Assembly: GCA_905250025.1 (NCBI GenBank)
Contig: CAJNOJ010000309.1
Coordinates: 51,924-115,923, forward strand
Length of the DNA: 64,000 nt
Source: Adineta ricciae
Taxonomy: Eukaryota; Rotifera; Eurotatoria; Adinetida; Adinetidae
Direction: 5' to 3'
Notes under the pieces: generated by a model
Databases searched by the model: none
What the model saw: only the letters and a program-made list of their open reading frames with translations
What the model was told of the DNA's origin: nothing
Shown here: positions 12,094 through 23,300 of the stretch, one piece after another
Numbering within the stretch: position 1 is the stretch's first letter
How the letters are laid out: each line of letters starts with the position of its first letter
Position numbers and translations under genes: made by a program

Positions 12094-13302
12094 TTGTTTG
12101 TTTTTCTTCAACTCATGTTTCCCTTTTCTTTTCTTAATACTGACGATGAAGGATACATTTAAACAACACTATTTATATACAAAGACGAGAGTACTGATGC
12201 ATAGATTTTGCGATCTTTGACATATTCTGGATCGACTAGAGCAACTCTATTTAGATAAAAGTCAAGGAAGAGAAAGAAAAAAATTTTCGTTTGTTTTATA
12301 AGATCTCATTTTCCAATATAACATATGATCTATTCGTAGTGATATTCAATGAACATAATTGAAAAACTAAAATCTACACTCTCTCTTAAGTATTTTTCTG
12401 CTCCAGCTATAGCCAGCAACATATTTTTAACAAGTAATAGAATTTCGTTCAGAGTTATAGTACTCAATGAATGATTCAATTTTCTTAAAGTATTATATAT
12501 TTAGACTTCACCATGTGAAACGCTTTTCTTCATTTCAGTTTCATTCGTTTTCAAACAGGTATAGTCATTTGGTATGGAATTTGTTATTTGTTCTAATAGG
12601 CATTGGTATATCAATAAAATCGATTCAACCACTAAAATACCAGTTATTTTCATTTTTGATACGGATGATAATATTTAAAATGTTGAAAGATCTAGTTCAT
12701 TATTAATCATATATTAATTCGTATAAAAATAAAGAATTTATTTATTATACAATATCTGTTTTTCCAATTACATTTAGAGCAAATCATTTTCTTCATTCTG
12801 TTCGATTTTTTTCTTTTTGTTGTAGAATTCTCATTTCGCATATTGTTAATGTTATTCTTTTCATCATTATTGTTGGTTAAAAAATTTAATGGCTCGTCTG
12901 CATAATCGATGGTAGTTGTTATTTCGTATTGTAAACACGGCAGATTCATTTTGTAGAACAAAGCTAAACGAAAAAAATTGCAGAATGGCATATGAGATAT
13001 TTTTGCATACCCAAAGCCAACATGTCGGATTTGTTGAATTGCGATTCTCTTATATCTGAAATCAGTAGTACATCATCATCAAAATGATAGTTACCATTGT
13101 GAACGATTTCCGAAAAAGTTTTGTAGATATTTGCAAATGATTTCTAGAACAAACGATGAAAATACTACTAAAAACATTTCTAGTCATTGCACCTACTTCT
13201 ATGCTTTCTCTGCTTCTTGTCATTGTTCCATATTTCGGATGTTTTAATATTAAAGCCATATCATTTGTTTTGTATCGTTTCAACATAAGTTTCAAGACAT
13301 CG
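12094..13302. other. Gene-poor stretch left of the piggyBac relic
   Basis: Minus-strand pieces around 12720-13230 read as coding-like but stop-interrupted sequence, for example SEIVHNGNYHFDDDVLLISD and EYADEPLNFL-like segments. No family is recognised and no complete gene can be built. Confidence 0.4.
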
Positions 13303-14668
13303 TTAACCCTCAAACGCCCATCTGTAGGACTACCACTTATTACCCCACCTGGGTTCCGTACGGACCCCAAGATAATAAGATAGATACAATACACATTGTA
13401 TGTATAATTCTATGCTAGCCTTATGCGGTGTATGATTTGTGTGTTACAGGCTTAGTAGCTAATAAAAGAGAAACCGTATTTCGTCATTTTATCTTTTATT
13501 TCTAAAACATTCCTTTAAGATCTATTTTTATCCTACAAATGTTTCGCTACACGTCGTGCAAATGGCTTTATGATGATCTGGACAACATGGAACATTACAA
13601 CTTGAACAGTGAGTAGTAACTTTCCGATCGCGCTCTCTTGGACAAAGATGACAACGTTGCTTGACAGTAGCTTTTGAAGCGATAGTTGGATGTGAAGTAG
13701 CAACAATTAGTCCCATTGCTTATATAGCTAGTCGAACATTCTTTTGAAGTGCTTGTGGTTGATGTTGTCGTCGATCCAAATGGGATTAAACAAGATCATA
13801 GTCTAATTCGATGAGAGACAGACGTCCATGATGACTTTTCTTGCCATTTCATTGAGGGTTTTTGGTTGTACATACCACAAAAGCAGCAAGAGCACCAATA
13901 TCAAGTATGTTGAAAAAGAAAACCATTGGTCGTCGTTTTGTCTTTCGTTTGCAAGGATATGTTTGATCCATATGATCAACACCACTTTTTGTATTATTGT
14001 AATATAAGTAGCGCTCATCCTTCGGATTCGCCGACTCTTTTCTAAAAGAATTCTTCTGCTGCCGAACATGTTCAAACGGCTTGAAAAACACATAAGACAC
14101 TGCGATTGTTACTAGTCCTCAGCTGAATCATGAAACTGTGTCACGCATTAGAGTTAATAGAAAGCCAAGATTGTTCTTTTTTCATGAAACGAACCAATTA
14201 GGCATTTGTCAGTGAGTAGTTGTCCAGTGTTAACTGTGTTTCACAGCTAACAATTGCTTCTTTTCTATACTTTCAGGAAAATGATACCCTATCGAATATT
14301 TTCATTGAACGTTCGCGAAATTACTTTTAAAAATCTTTGATTTTTGATAAGGTTGCCCCGCACGTATACTCTACGGTGAATCTGGAATTCTAACGTCTAG
14401 TCGTTCGTCGGCCTCCCTCCGATCGGCCACTCACTGCTAGCCGTCGTCACGACTGCCTCCATTATCCCTGTTTGCGATGTATATTGGCTAAAATCCTGTC
14501 GAAAGACCTGACGTATCCTAACAAACAACGCAGTCATTATATTAAGCGCAAACTACTTCTGATAATTTCTTAAGCCTTTCCGGGAGGCTGTTCAAAGAAT
14601 ACCGTATCTCTCCCTCCCCTACGGCAAAAAATGTATCCATATGGGCACACCCAGCTAGAAAGGGTTAA
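13303..14668 (-). mobile_element. Deleted piggyBac-type transposon
   Basis: The element is bounded by TTAA at 13303-13306 followed by CCCTCAAACGCCC, and by AGAAAGGG followed by TTAA at 14665-14668. This is the TTAA target duplication plus terminal CCCT of piggyBac transposons. On the minus strand, 13803-14100 encodes the C-terminal end of a piggyBac DDE domain (NNTKSGVDHMDQTYPCKRKT, RRPMVFFFNILDIGALAAFVV). 13528-13716 encodes the Cys-rich zinc-binding tail (RCHLCPRERD, CSSCNVPCCPDH). The N-terminal two thirds of the transposase, with the first catalytic Asp residues, is absent, and the remains are frameshifted, so it is inactive. Confidence 0.8.
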
Positions 14669-15406
14669 ACTACTAATATCATAATGTAAGATATACCAGA
14701 TCTTTTTGTGTAAGCTGCATGAACTGCTGTCTTTGTACATATCACATCCGGGAATAGCGTTCAAACAACTACCTTCTATAACAGAATTTGTAAAACGCGC
14801 AGAAAAATATCTCTTTTGAAACAAGGAAGGAAATAGTCTAAGCTTGGTGAATAAGAAAAAACTAAGCTCAGATTTGAATTCTGTGGCATCGATCACCCTT
14901 CGGTCAACCCTTACCCTGCATATTAATAATCTATGTCTAGTTGACAGATCGTTAATTAACAGTTAATAATTAGTTAAAACTAACGTCAGATTCAAGTTCC
15001 CCAGCCTCGATTACCCTACCGGTAATCATTTTCTAACAACTATCGATCAATTTCATTGATTTTAAAAATACTGATTTCTGATTGGATAGGACAGACAGAC
15101 AAACTTTAAGCTTTTTAGCACAGCATTTAAACGCTGTATAACCCTTTTTTTCAGAAAAGGGAATTAAACCCATCAAATAATTCTTTTACATAATTGAATG
15201 AACGAAATAAACATTAGTTTGAATGAATGTTTTAAAGAAATTTATTTATTATCAAAAGTAAAACATCTATCTATTTTATTGAACGGAAAGAAAGCATCGT
15301 AATACAAATTATCTAATAAACTACACATATATATTTCTTTACTCATTAATAGTAAAAAGGGGAAAACAGTGATAACCGGGTTAAATTTACATATTTTTGA
15401 AATTGC
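14669..15406. other. Intergenic stretch with short diverged repeats
   Basis: Holds two imperfect copies of about 37 bp (near 14868 and 14987; shared core CAGATT...TCGAT(C/T)ACCCT(T/A)CGGT) and AT-rich spacer. No gene is seen. Confidence 0.4.
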
Positions 15407-18349
15407 TTAATCAGTTTTTCTTCGATAAAGATCATAAAAAGAATCGATTTTGTTCTCACAAGTACCATTATCAATAAAAGATAAAATACAATTATCTAAA
15501 TTGACAAGAGAAAATAACGTATAGATATTTAAAATACTAATATTGTATATTTGTTCATTAATAGAAATCATTTTTATATTGGAATCGAGATCATCTGTTT
15601 CCCAATGAAGAATCTTGAAGATAATTTGAAGAAGATCATCATCGATGAATTTGCTTAATTCACAATTCGAATTCAATTGAATAATTATATCCTTTTGCGG
15701 AAATTTATTCGGCATAAATTTCTTCCTAAAATTTTGTGTTTTCAAATTCCATAATTGTGCTGGTAAAGCAACAAGAGAATATTCATCATTATTAATAACA
15801 TGATAATTACATCGTTTAAAATCATTTAAAACTTTTTTTTTATTATTCAGATGTTTTGAAATATCCAATGTTGTTAAATTATGTCGATCGACTAAATTGA
15901 TAAAATGAATCGATTGTTGAGTGCCTAAAGGCCATTTAATAACTGGTTTCGTTAGAATTGAAAAACCATTCATATCTGAAAATAAGTTAAAAGTTTCAAT
16001 AATTGTTTTCATACTATGCCAATGTAGTTGAGCAAGAAAATGGTTGATTATAATATCAATATTTTTCTTGTACTGATTGAAATCTTTCTTCACTTGATCA
16101 ATAATATTTTGAAAAAGTATATCATACTCTTTGGAAAATGGTGGAAGTGGTGATAAACGAAGAGTAAGACCAATATGTGTACCCATTGTGTTAATTATAT
16201 TTGGTACAGATAAATAACCAATAACAGGAAATTCGTTTGATTTTGGTAGATTCTTTTCTATCTTTGAATGATGATGATGTTTTTCAAGAATTTCCATTAT
16301 ACCAGGACTATCAAATGTAACAGCAAACGAAAGAGTTTGTTGATTGAATAATGTTTCATTAGCAACAAGAAATTCTGCAATAGCTCCACCGAATGAATGA
16401 CCCGTATGCCATAAAATACCTGTGGAATTGATTCGTTGTCGAAATTTTTCAGTGAACTTTTGTGCTACTCGAAATTGTTCTAGAGCCGTGAGAGTATAAA
16501 GATAAAAATTAGTATGAAGTAAAACATTTTTAATATCAAAATTCGTTCCTCGATGTGCAATGACTATTTGTTTTGTTTCATTATGTTGAATTGCAATACC
16601 ATAATAACCAGTATCATCAGTATCATTATGTTCATCGATAAACGACCAATAAGGAAGTAAAGACAAACGATCCTTGCAATAAGCGACATGGCTTATTTTA
16701 GCAAATTCTAAATGAGTTGGCCATGAATTCAGAAATGATTGTGATTGTATATTATTAAATTTTCTATAATCTTGACCTTTTTGTGATTTATATTTATTAT
16801 AATTAACCTGAATTTTCTCTTGAAAATCAGTTAATTTTGACAATATCCATTGATTTTCGGCGTTTTCGGAGTTTGCTTGATACTTTTCAATAAATCTCTG
16901 TATGTATAAATCTGCGTCTGAGTGCATACCGAGCATATTGTATGTAAATATTCTATAAACTTGCGTTTTAATATTATTCGGATCATGTTCTAATGATTTA
17001 TCAAAGTCATTGAGAGCTTCCTTATATTTTTTATGATAATAGAAAAGAAAGCCACGTAAAGGGTAAAATATTCCAAATGTGTTGTTAAATCGCTTTCCAT
17101 GAATCTTTTCAAAACGATTGCAAATACAATTTTTGACAGATATCGCTTCTACCCAACGACAAACTTTCATTATTGAGTGGAATGACTGATATTCGGATTC
17201 GTAACTATTCATGATTTGTGACAAATCTTCTATTGCATTAGGACACTGACCACATTTCGACATATCCAGTTCAATTCCTTGAATTAAACCAATTTTCTCC
17301 TGATCTTTTAATGTTAAACCATTCTTTAACAAAATCCATCCATTCGGGTCAATTGAAGAGATATCTTCACAGTGTATCATAATATACCCTATCATACCCG
17401 ACGTAATTATAGTGAATATAAACCATAAACAGAATGGACAACATTTTATAATTAAATCTTGAAGTTTGATAAATAATGTAAAACGCCAACGTTCGATAAA
17501 TAATTTAAAAGACCAATGTTTGATAGATAGCAAAACCCTTTTGATAAGTTGTACATAAAGCTTGGTAGCTAATTTTTGAAGTTCGATACGTAATAAATCA
17601 AATTTGATATATTTTACTAAAAGCTCGATAGGTAATAAATAAATTTTCTTATATGTTACTAAACGTCCGATAAATAATTCAACAGGTTTGATTTTTTGTC
17701 CATGAGATTGGATAAGTGATACAGCATATTTGATCAATAATGCATCAGGTCCCATTATACACATGGCTAATATAGAATACACAATAGAAATAACAAGAAC
17801 TAACCCCATTTTCACTGATACAAAAGCTATATCTTGAACGATATCTTCCCAAACAAATGTGGTAGAATACCAAAGCCAACCACACCAAAGACAAGTAACA
17901 GGTATTAAAAGAGATAAATAAGTCAACATATTCCAATTAGACTTAAAGTTTTCGTCTGAAAATTTTAATAACCAAATTGGTACGACAATAGAATATGATG
18001 AAAACAGTATGGTACTAGTTATACTCCGTAGAGGTATGAAGCTAGGTGATATGAAGCATGCGATTGAAAAGATTACTATTGCTAGAAATATTGTCTTTCG
18101 TAGTAATGTAAAAACAGATTTTGCTGATCTTGGCACTGGTGTAAAATATAAAAGAAAACCAAATAATTGCCTGTATTTTGAAGGAGAAATGTTGCTGACG
18201 ACCAGGATATATCCAATATTGAGAAGAATAATGAATTGTAATAAAGAACGATTTCTAGGTGAGATCGGCGGCGTTTGATTACGATAGTGGCCATATGCAC
18301 AAAAACTGAAGATTATTGAAAGCAAAAGAACTATACATACAACAATCAT
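15407..18349 (-). CDS. Membrane-TPR-lipase_3 fusion protein (980 aa)
   Basis: A single uninterrupted exon starting at ATG 18349. Roughly residues 1-340 hold about eight to ten hydrophobic segments, for example YILVVSNIS, LFLVISIVYSILAMCIMG and CLWFIFTIITSGMIGYIM. Residues about 430-465 carry a TPR-like unit (YYHKKYKEALNDFDKSLEHDP). The C-terminal half is a class-3 lipase fold: IVIAHRGTNF (oxyanion-loop region), then GHSFGGAIAEF with the nucleophile Ser at about residue 652. VTFDSPGI and later VDRHN may supply the acid and His. This suggests a membrane-tethered serine hydrolase acting on acyl lipids; substrate unknown. The lack of introns in a window where most genes have many suggests retroposition or transfer, but that is inference. 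Confidence 0.75.
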   Translation of the reverse strand: MIVVCIVLLLSIIFSFCAYGHYRNQTPPISPRNRSLLQFIILLNIGYILVVSNISPSKYRQLFGFLLYFTPVPRSAKSVFTLLRKTIFLAIVIFSIACFISPSFIPLRSITSTILFSSYSIVVPIWLLKFSDENFKSNWNMLTYLSLLIPVTCLWCGWLWYSTTFVWEDIVQDIAFVSVKMGLVLVISIVYSILAMCIMGPDALLIKYAVSLIQSHGQKIKPVELFIGRLVTYKKIYLLPIELLVKYIKFDLLRIELQKLATKLYVQLIKRVLLSIKHWSFKLFIERWRFTLFIKLQDLIIKCCPFCLWFIFTIITSGMIGYIMIHCEDISSIDPNGWILLKNGLTLKDQEKIGLIQGIELDMSKCGQCPNAIEDLSQIMNSYESEYQSFHSIMKVCRWVEAISVKNCICNRFEKIHGKRFNNTFGIFYPLRGFLFYYHKKYKEALNDFDKSLEHDPNNIKTQVYRIFTYNMLGMHSDADLYIQRFIEKYQANSENAENQWILSKLTDFQEKIQVNYNKYKSQKGQDYRKFNNIQSQSFLNSWPTHLEFAKISHVAYCKDRLSLLPYWSFIDEHNDTDDTGYYGIAIQHNETKQIVIAHRGTNFDIKNVLLHTNFYLYTLTALEQFRVAQKFTEKFRQRINSTGILWHTGHSFGGAIAEFLVANETLFNQQTLSFAVTFDSPGIMEILEKHHHHSKIEKNLPKSNEFPVIGYLSVPNIINTMGTHIGLTLRLSPLPPFSKEYDILFQNIIDQVKKDFNQYKKNIDIIINHFLAQLHWHSMKTIIETFNLFSDMNGFSILTKPVIKWPLGTQQSIHFINLVDRHNLTTLDISKHLNNKKKVLNDFKRCNYHVINNDEYSLVALPAQLWNLKTQNFRKKFMPNKFPQKDIIIQLNSNCELSKFIDDDLLQIIFKILHWETDDLDSNIKMISINEQIYNISILNIYTLFSLVNLDNCILSFIDNGTCENKIDSFYDLYRRKTD

Positions 18350-20340
18350 TGATCTTCGAAATCAATTAATGATAATATTTGATAAATTACGACTTATTCA
18401 ACTTTAAAGGAATCAGTTTTTCAAATTTCTTTTTTTACATCTAAATGTAAAGTATAAAGTTCACTTTCAAAACTTCTAAAAACGCTCACGGATTATTACT
18501 GACAAAAAACCCTGTCTGAAGATCGATTCTAAGTAAATATTGCCACTGCGTTGTTATTTCCACCGAAGAATTTTTTCTCGTAAGTTCTTAAAGATTCCAA
18601 AGTCTTTTCTTTTATTTTTACTGACGATCCATTGATATTAAAAGCATGCTTTTTACCTGTTTTTTTTTAAATAGAATTTTAAAGTTTTTCTTTTTGTTTT
18701 GTTTCTTATCTAAAATCTAAAAGAACACCGAGGTATAATATCAATTATTGCCAAGATAGTTTTCAGTATTTAATTGTTATTTCGGAAGCGAGACAGGACT
18801 GATATAATCCTATGAACAAGGTCAATCAACTCTTAGATAAATCTGAGGAAAAAGCAGCAGAATCTTGTAAAAGTTCACAGGAATTGAAGAACTTTTTCCG
18901 AACCTTCGCTGAACAGATTGATTGTTTTTTATCTACATCTTACAGGTAGCAGATATGTAAAGATAAAAAAGACCCATCAACGCCATTTTTCTATAGCTAT
19001 AACACCTGAAATTGAGAATGAGCGATACTAAGAAAAATTAAATCTTTCAATCTGAATTTCATACTTGAAATTCGCAGAACAGCTTCAATCCGATTTCTAT
19101 TTTAAGTAACAAAGTTTTGAAATCGTTGATATATTTTGCGATAAATTTTAAAATTAGTTATCTTAAATTAATTGAATTGTTCAAAAATATACATCTAGAA
19201 AAAAAAACAATGCTTATTAAATGATATTAACTAAACGTGTACAATACATAGGAAGGAGGAATTGTCAATTTCGATATGATTCTCTCTATTCCTCAATAGA
19301 ACATATTCGTCTTCTATTGTGTTTTTGAAAAACAGTCGTGTTCTGCCTCGGGATCTAATAATATTATTTCATAAATGTTATATTTTAACATAATATTTAA
19401 TTAGTTAATAAATATTTTGTCTGCTTTGTGAAGACCGAGTTGAATAAAGTCATCCTTGACACGATCTGCATCATGTGTTTTCGTTTTATTATCAATTGAA
19501 ATCATCTCCAATGACGAAATCACTTTGTTTTTTATTGAACTAAACACTACTTTAGTCAGAATCTTCATACGTATGAGCATTGTCAATATTCACTGGTGAT
19601 AAGTGAGAATTTGTGATCAGATGATTGTATGTAACAGATAATCCCATTTCTTCAATATTAAAAAACTGTATCGGATGACTATCTAAAACGAAATATAAGG
19701 ATCAGAGTAAGACAGAGAGAGTACAATTTCTATGTGATATGAGCATCGTTTCTATTCTTATCTTTTACATATACATGTATAAAAAATACTTAGCAGTAAT
19801 AAAGAAAAACTCGATTGTACATATTAGATGCCAAAAATATATTGATAAGTATATATCACCATAAAAGTTGAAAAGAAAAGGCAGATACGTGGCATGAAAG
19901 CATTCCGATGGTAAGAAGAACTGAAGAACACTTTATAATTTCACATTAGAAAAAATATTTATGAAAATTTGAAAATCAAAAGGCGTCTTCTAGTGTGTTC
20001 AAAGGTTTAAGTAACAGAGAAGAAATAACTAAAAGCCAGAATTACCATCCACAATAAAATATTTCCATGTCAAATAGTACAATATTGAAACGGATATTTC
20101 CGCAAGATTTCTGAAATTTCTTAGAAACGATTTTTCGCGAAGTAAATGTAAGACTCTCTCAGAACCTCTAGCTAATTACCGTCTAAAAGCACAATACCAT
20201 ATCGTCTAGACACTGAATAGTATTCGGTCCAAATCATCGTGTAGGGTCTATTGTTATGGACACACTCAAGGGTGAACGCAACATGCAAAAGTAACGAGAA
20301 CAGCCAGAATAAGTAAAACAGGAATACCAGTGTTCACAAT
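18350..20340. other. Two-kilobase intergenic stretch
   Basis: AT-rich with many stop codons in all frames. The short minus frame 19401-19586 has no motif. I see no RNA gene or transposon ends here. Confidence 0.5.
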
Positions 20341-23300
20341 CTATACAACTTTACCATCAAAATACATGCCAATACCAGTGCCCAAAATGAGAGCAATCGG
20401 TATAAGAGCATTCTCAGTAATAGCAACAGCATAATTGAAAGAAGTATGAGCTGTTACAGCAAGTATATCAAGTACAGCACGAAACATATAATCGCTTTTA
20501 GGAAGTTTATAAAATACAGCATGAAGCATGTGACCGCTTTCAGCAAACGGACTAAGTATAGCACGAAGCATGCCAACCCTTTCAGCACGCTCATAACGTT
20601 CAGCACGAAGTAAGTGATGGTTATCAGCAAGTTTACAAAGTACAGCACGAAGCATGTAATAGCTTTCAGAATGCTGATCAAGTTTAGCACGAGATATGTG
20701 ATCGTTCTCAGCAAGCTTACGAAGTACAGCACGAAGCATGTGATCGCTTTCAGCAAGCTTATAAAGTTCAGCACGAAGCATTTGATCCTTTTTAACAAGC
20801 GTACCAAGTTCAGCACGAAGCATGTCATCGTTTTTAGCAAGCGTATCAAGTTCAGTACGAAGCATGTAATAGCTTTCAGGATGCTGATCAAGTTTAGCAC
20901 GAAGTATGTGATCGTTATCAGCAAGTTTATCAAGTACATCACGAAGCATGTAATAGCTTTCAGGATGCTGATCAAGTACAGCACGAAGCATGTGATCGGT
21001 TTCAGCAAGCATATAAAGTTCAGCACGAAGCATGTGATCGTTTTTAGCAAGCTTATAAAGTTCAGCACGAAACATGTGATCGTTTTTAGCAAGCTTATCA
21101 AGTTCAGCACGACGCCTGTGACCGTTATCAGCAAGCTTATCAAGTACAGCAAGAAGCATATAATAGCTTTCAGGATGCTGATCAAGTTTAGCACGAAGTA
21201 TGTGATCGCTTTTAGCAAGCTTATAAAGTTCAGCACGAAGCATTTGATCCTTTTTAACAAGCGTACCAAGTTCAGCACGAAGCATGTCATCGTTTTTAGC
21301 AAGCGTATCAAGTTCAGTACGAAGCATGTAATAGCTTTCAGGATGCTGATCAAGTTTAGCACGAAGTATGTGATCGTTATCAGCAAGTTTATCAAGTACA
21401 TCACGAAGCATGTAATAGCTTTCAGGATGCTGATCAAGTACAGCACGAAGCATGTGATCGCTTTCAGCAAGCATATAAAGTTCAGCACGAAGCATGTGAT
21501 CGTTTTTAGCAAGCGCATCAAGTTCAGCACGAAACATGTGATCGCTTTTAGCAAGCTTATCAAGTTCAGTACGAAGCATGTAATAGCTTTCAGGATGCTG
21601 ATCAAGTACAGCACGAAGTATGTCATCATTATCAGCAAGTTTATCAACTACAGCACGAAGCATGTCATAGCTTTCAGGATGCTGATCACGTTTAGCACGA
21701 AGTATGTCATCGTTATCAGCAAGCTTATCAACTACAGCACGAAGCATGTCATAGCTTTCAGGATGCTGATCAAGTACAACATGAAGCATGTAATCGCTTT
21801 CGGCAAGCTTATCAAGTTCCGCACGAAGCATGCGACCGCTTTCAGTACGCTCATAACGTTCAGCAAGCGTATCAAGTTCAGCACGAAGCATGTGATCGTT
21901 TTCAGCAAGTATATCAAGTTCAGCACGAAGCATGTGATCGTTTTCAGGAAGCGCATCAAGTTCAGCACGAAGCATGTCATCGTTTTTAGCAAGGGTATCA
22001 AGTTCAGCACGAAGCATGTCATCGTTTTTAGCAAGCGTATCAAGTACAGCACGAAGGATGTAATCGCTTTCAGCAAGCTTAGCAAGTTCAGCATACTCAT
22101 AACGTCCAGCACGCTTATCAGGTTCAGCACGAAGCATACGATCGCTTTTAGCGCGCTTATAACGTTCAGCACGAAACATACGATCGCTTTCAGCAAGTTT
22201 ACCAAGTACAGCACGAAGCATGCGATCGCTTTTAGCAAGCTGATCAAGTACAGCACGCTTATAAAGTTCAGCACGCAGCATGTAATCGTTTTTAGCAAGT
22301 TTATCAAGTACAGCACGAAGCATGTGATTGTTTTGAGCAAGCTTATAAAGTACAACACGAAGCACGTGATCGTTTTTAGCCAGCTGAGCAAGTACATCAC
22401 GAAGCATGTGATCGTTTTCAGGAAGCTTAGCAAGTTCAGCGCGCAGCATGTAATCGTTTTTAACAAGTTTATCAAGTACAGAACGAAGCATGTAATCGTT
22501 TTCAGCAAGGTTATAAAGTACAGCACGAAGCATGTAATCGTTTTTAGGAAGCTCATCAAGTACAGCACGAAGCGTGTAATCGTTTTTAGGAAGTTCATCA
22601 AGTACAGCACGAAGCATGTAATCGCTTTCAGCAGGAAGAATGTGATGGCCCGCAGCATGATGAGTGATAGATATTTGTTCGGTTTGATGAAGTTCACCTA
22701 GTTCATCATTATCATTGGAACTGAGTTCAGTACATTCCACAGAACGACGGTTGGTCTCTTTAGTCGGTTCGGCAAATAGAGTAGAACTACGGCTAGTGGT
22801 TTCAGTATGCCCCGGGTGATTATAGTAACGACCATGCATAAAGCCAGCAACTTCCTGGTATAGAGAAAAAACATGGGTAAAAGTGGCACGTATGGCTTTG
22901 ACAATATCAGCAGGACTATTGAAGATGACACCAATACCCATAAGAAGTACAGCACTGGCAGCAACTCCAGCAGCAGTACTATCAAGAAGATTAAAATCAA
23001 TAACAGCGCAAATAAGACGAAGAACAACGAAGGGAAAAGAATAATGGCCATCATCATCATTAATGAAATGTCCCCAAAGAACCACAAAAACAGCCACAAG
23101 AACAGCCGGAGCTGAGTCTCCTAACCAACCAGTGGTTACGTGAAGAGAAACACTGAACCAGCCAGCGAGACCACCAACAACGTGGCTCTGAGAGGTAACA
23201 TGTGGACGAGCAAAACAGCCGGCAACAACACCCATAAGAAATAAAAATGCAGTAACGGGAGCACCAAGAAACCTATAACTCTTAGGAATAACATAGAGAA

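Noticed and set aside
13062-13394. Minus frame with a PDZ-like GSPTDGRLRVNDVL stretch
   Set aside because: The stretch crosses the piggyBac terminal repeat and TTAA site, so it is a chance fusion of element end and flank.
14340-14470. GC-richer patch that might be an RNA gene
   Set aside because: I could not find a tRNA cloverleaf, snRNA motif or other RNA signature; it lies within the piggyBac relic.
20460-22690. Regular repeats that could suggest a CRISPR array
   Set aside because: Units are contiguous 42 bp coding repeats without spacers, in a eukaryotic genome.
20614-22701. A 695-codon open frame on the plus strand and 321-397-codon alternative frames on minus across the 42 bp array
   Set aside because: The unit length is divisible by three, so any frame lacking a stop in one unit stays open through the array. 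Only the 1113 aa frame extends into non-repetitive membrane sequence at both ends.
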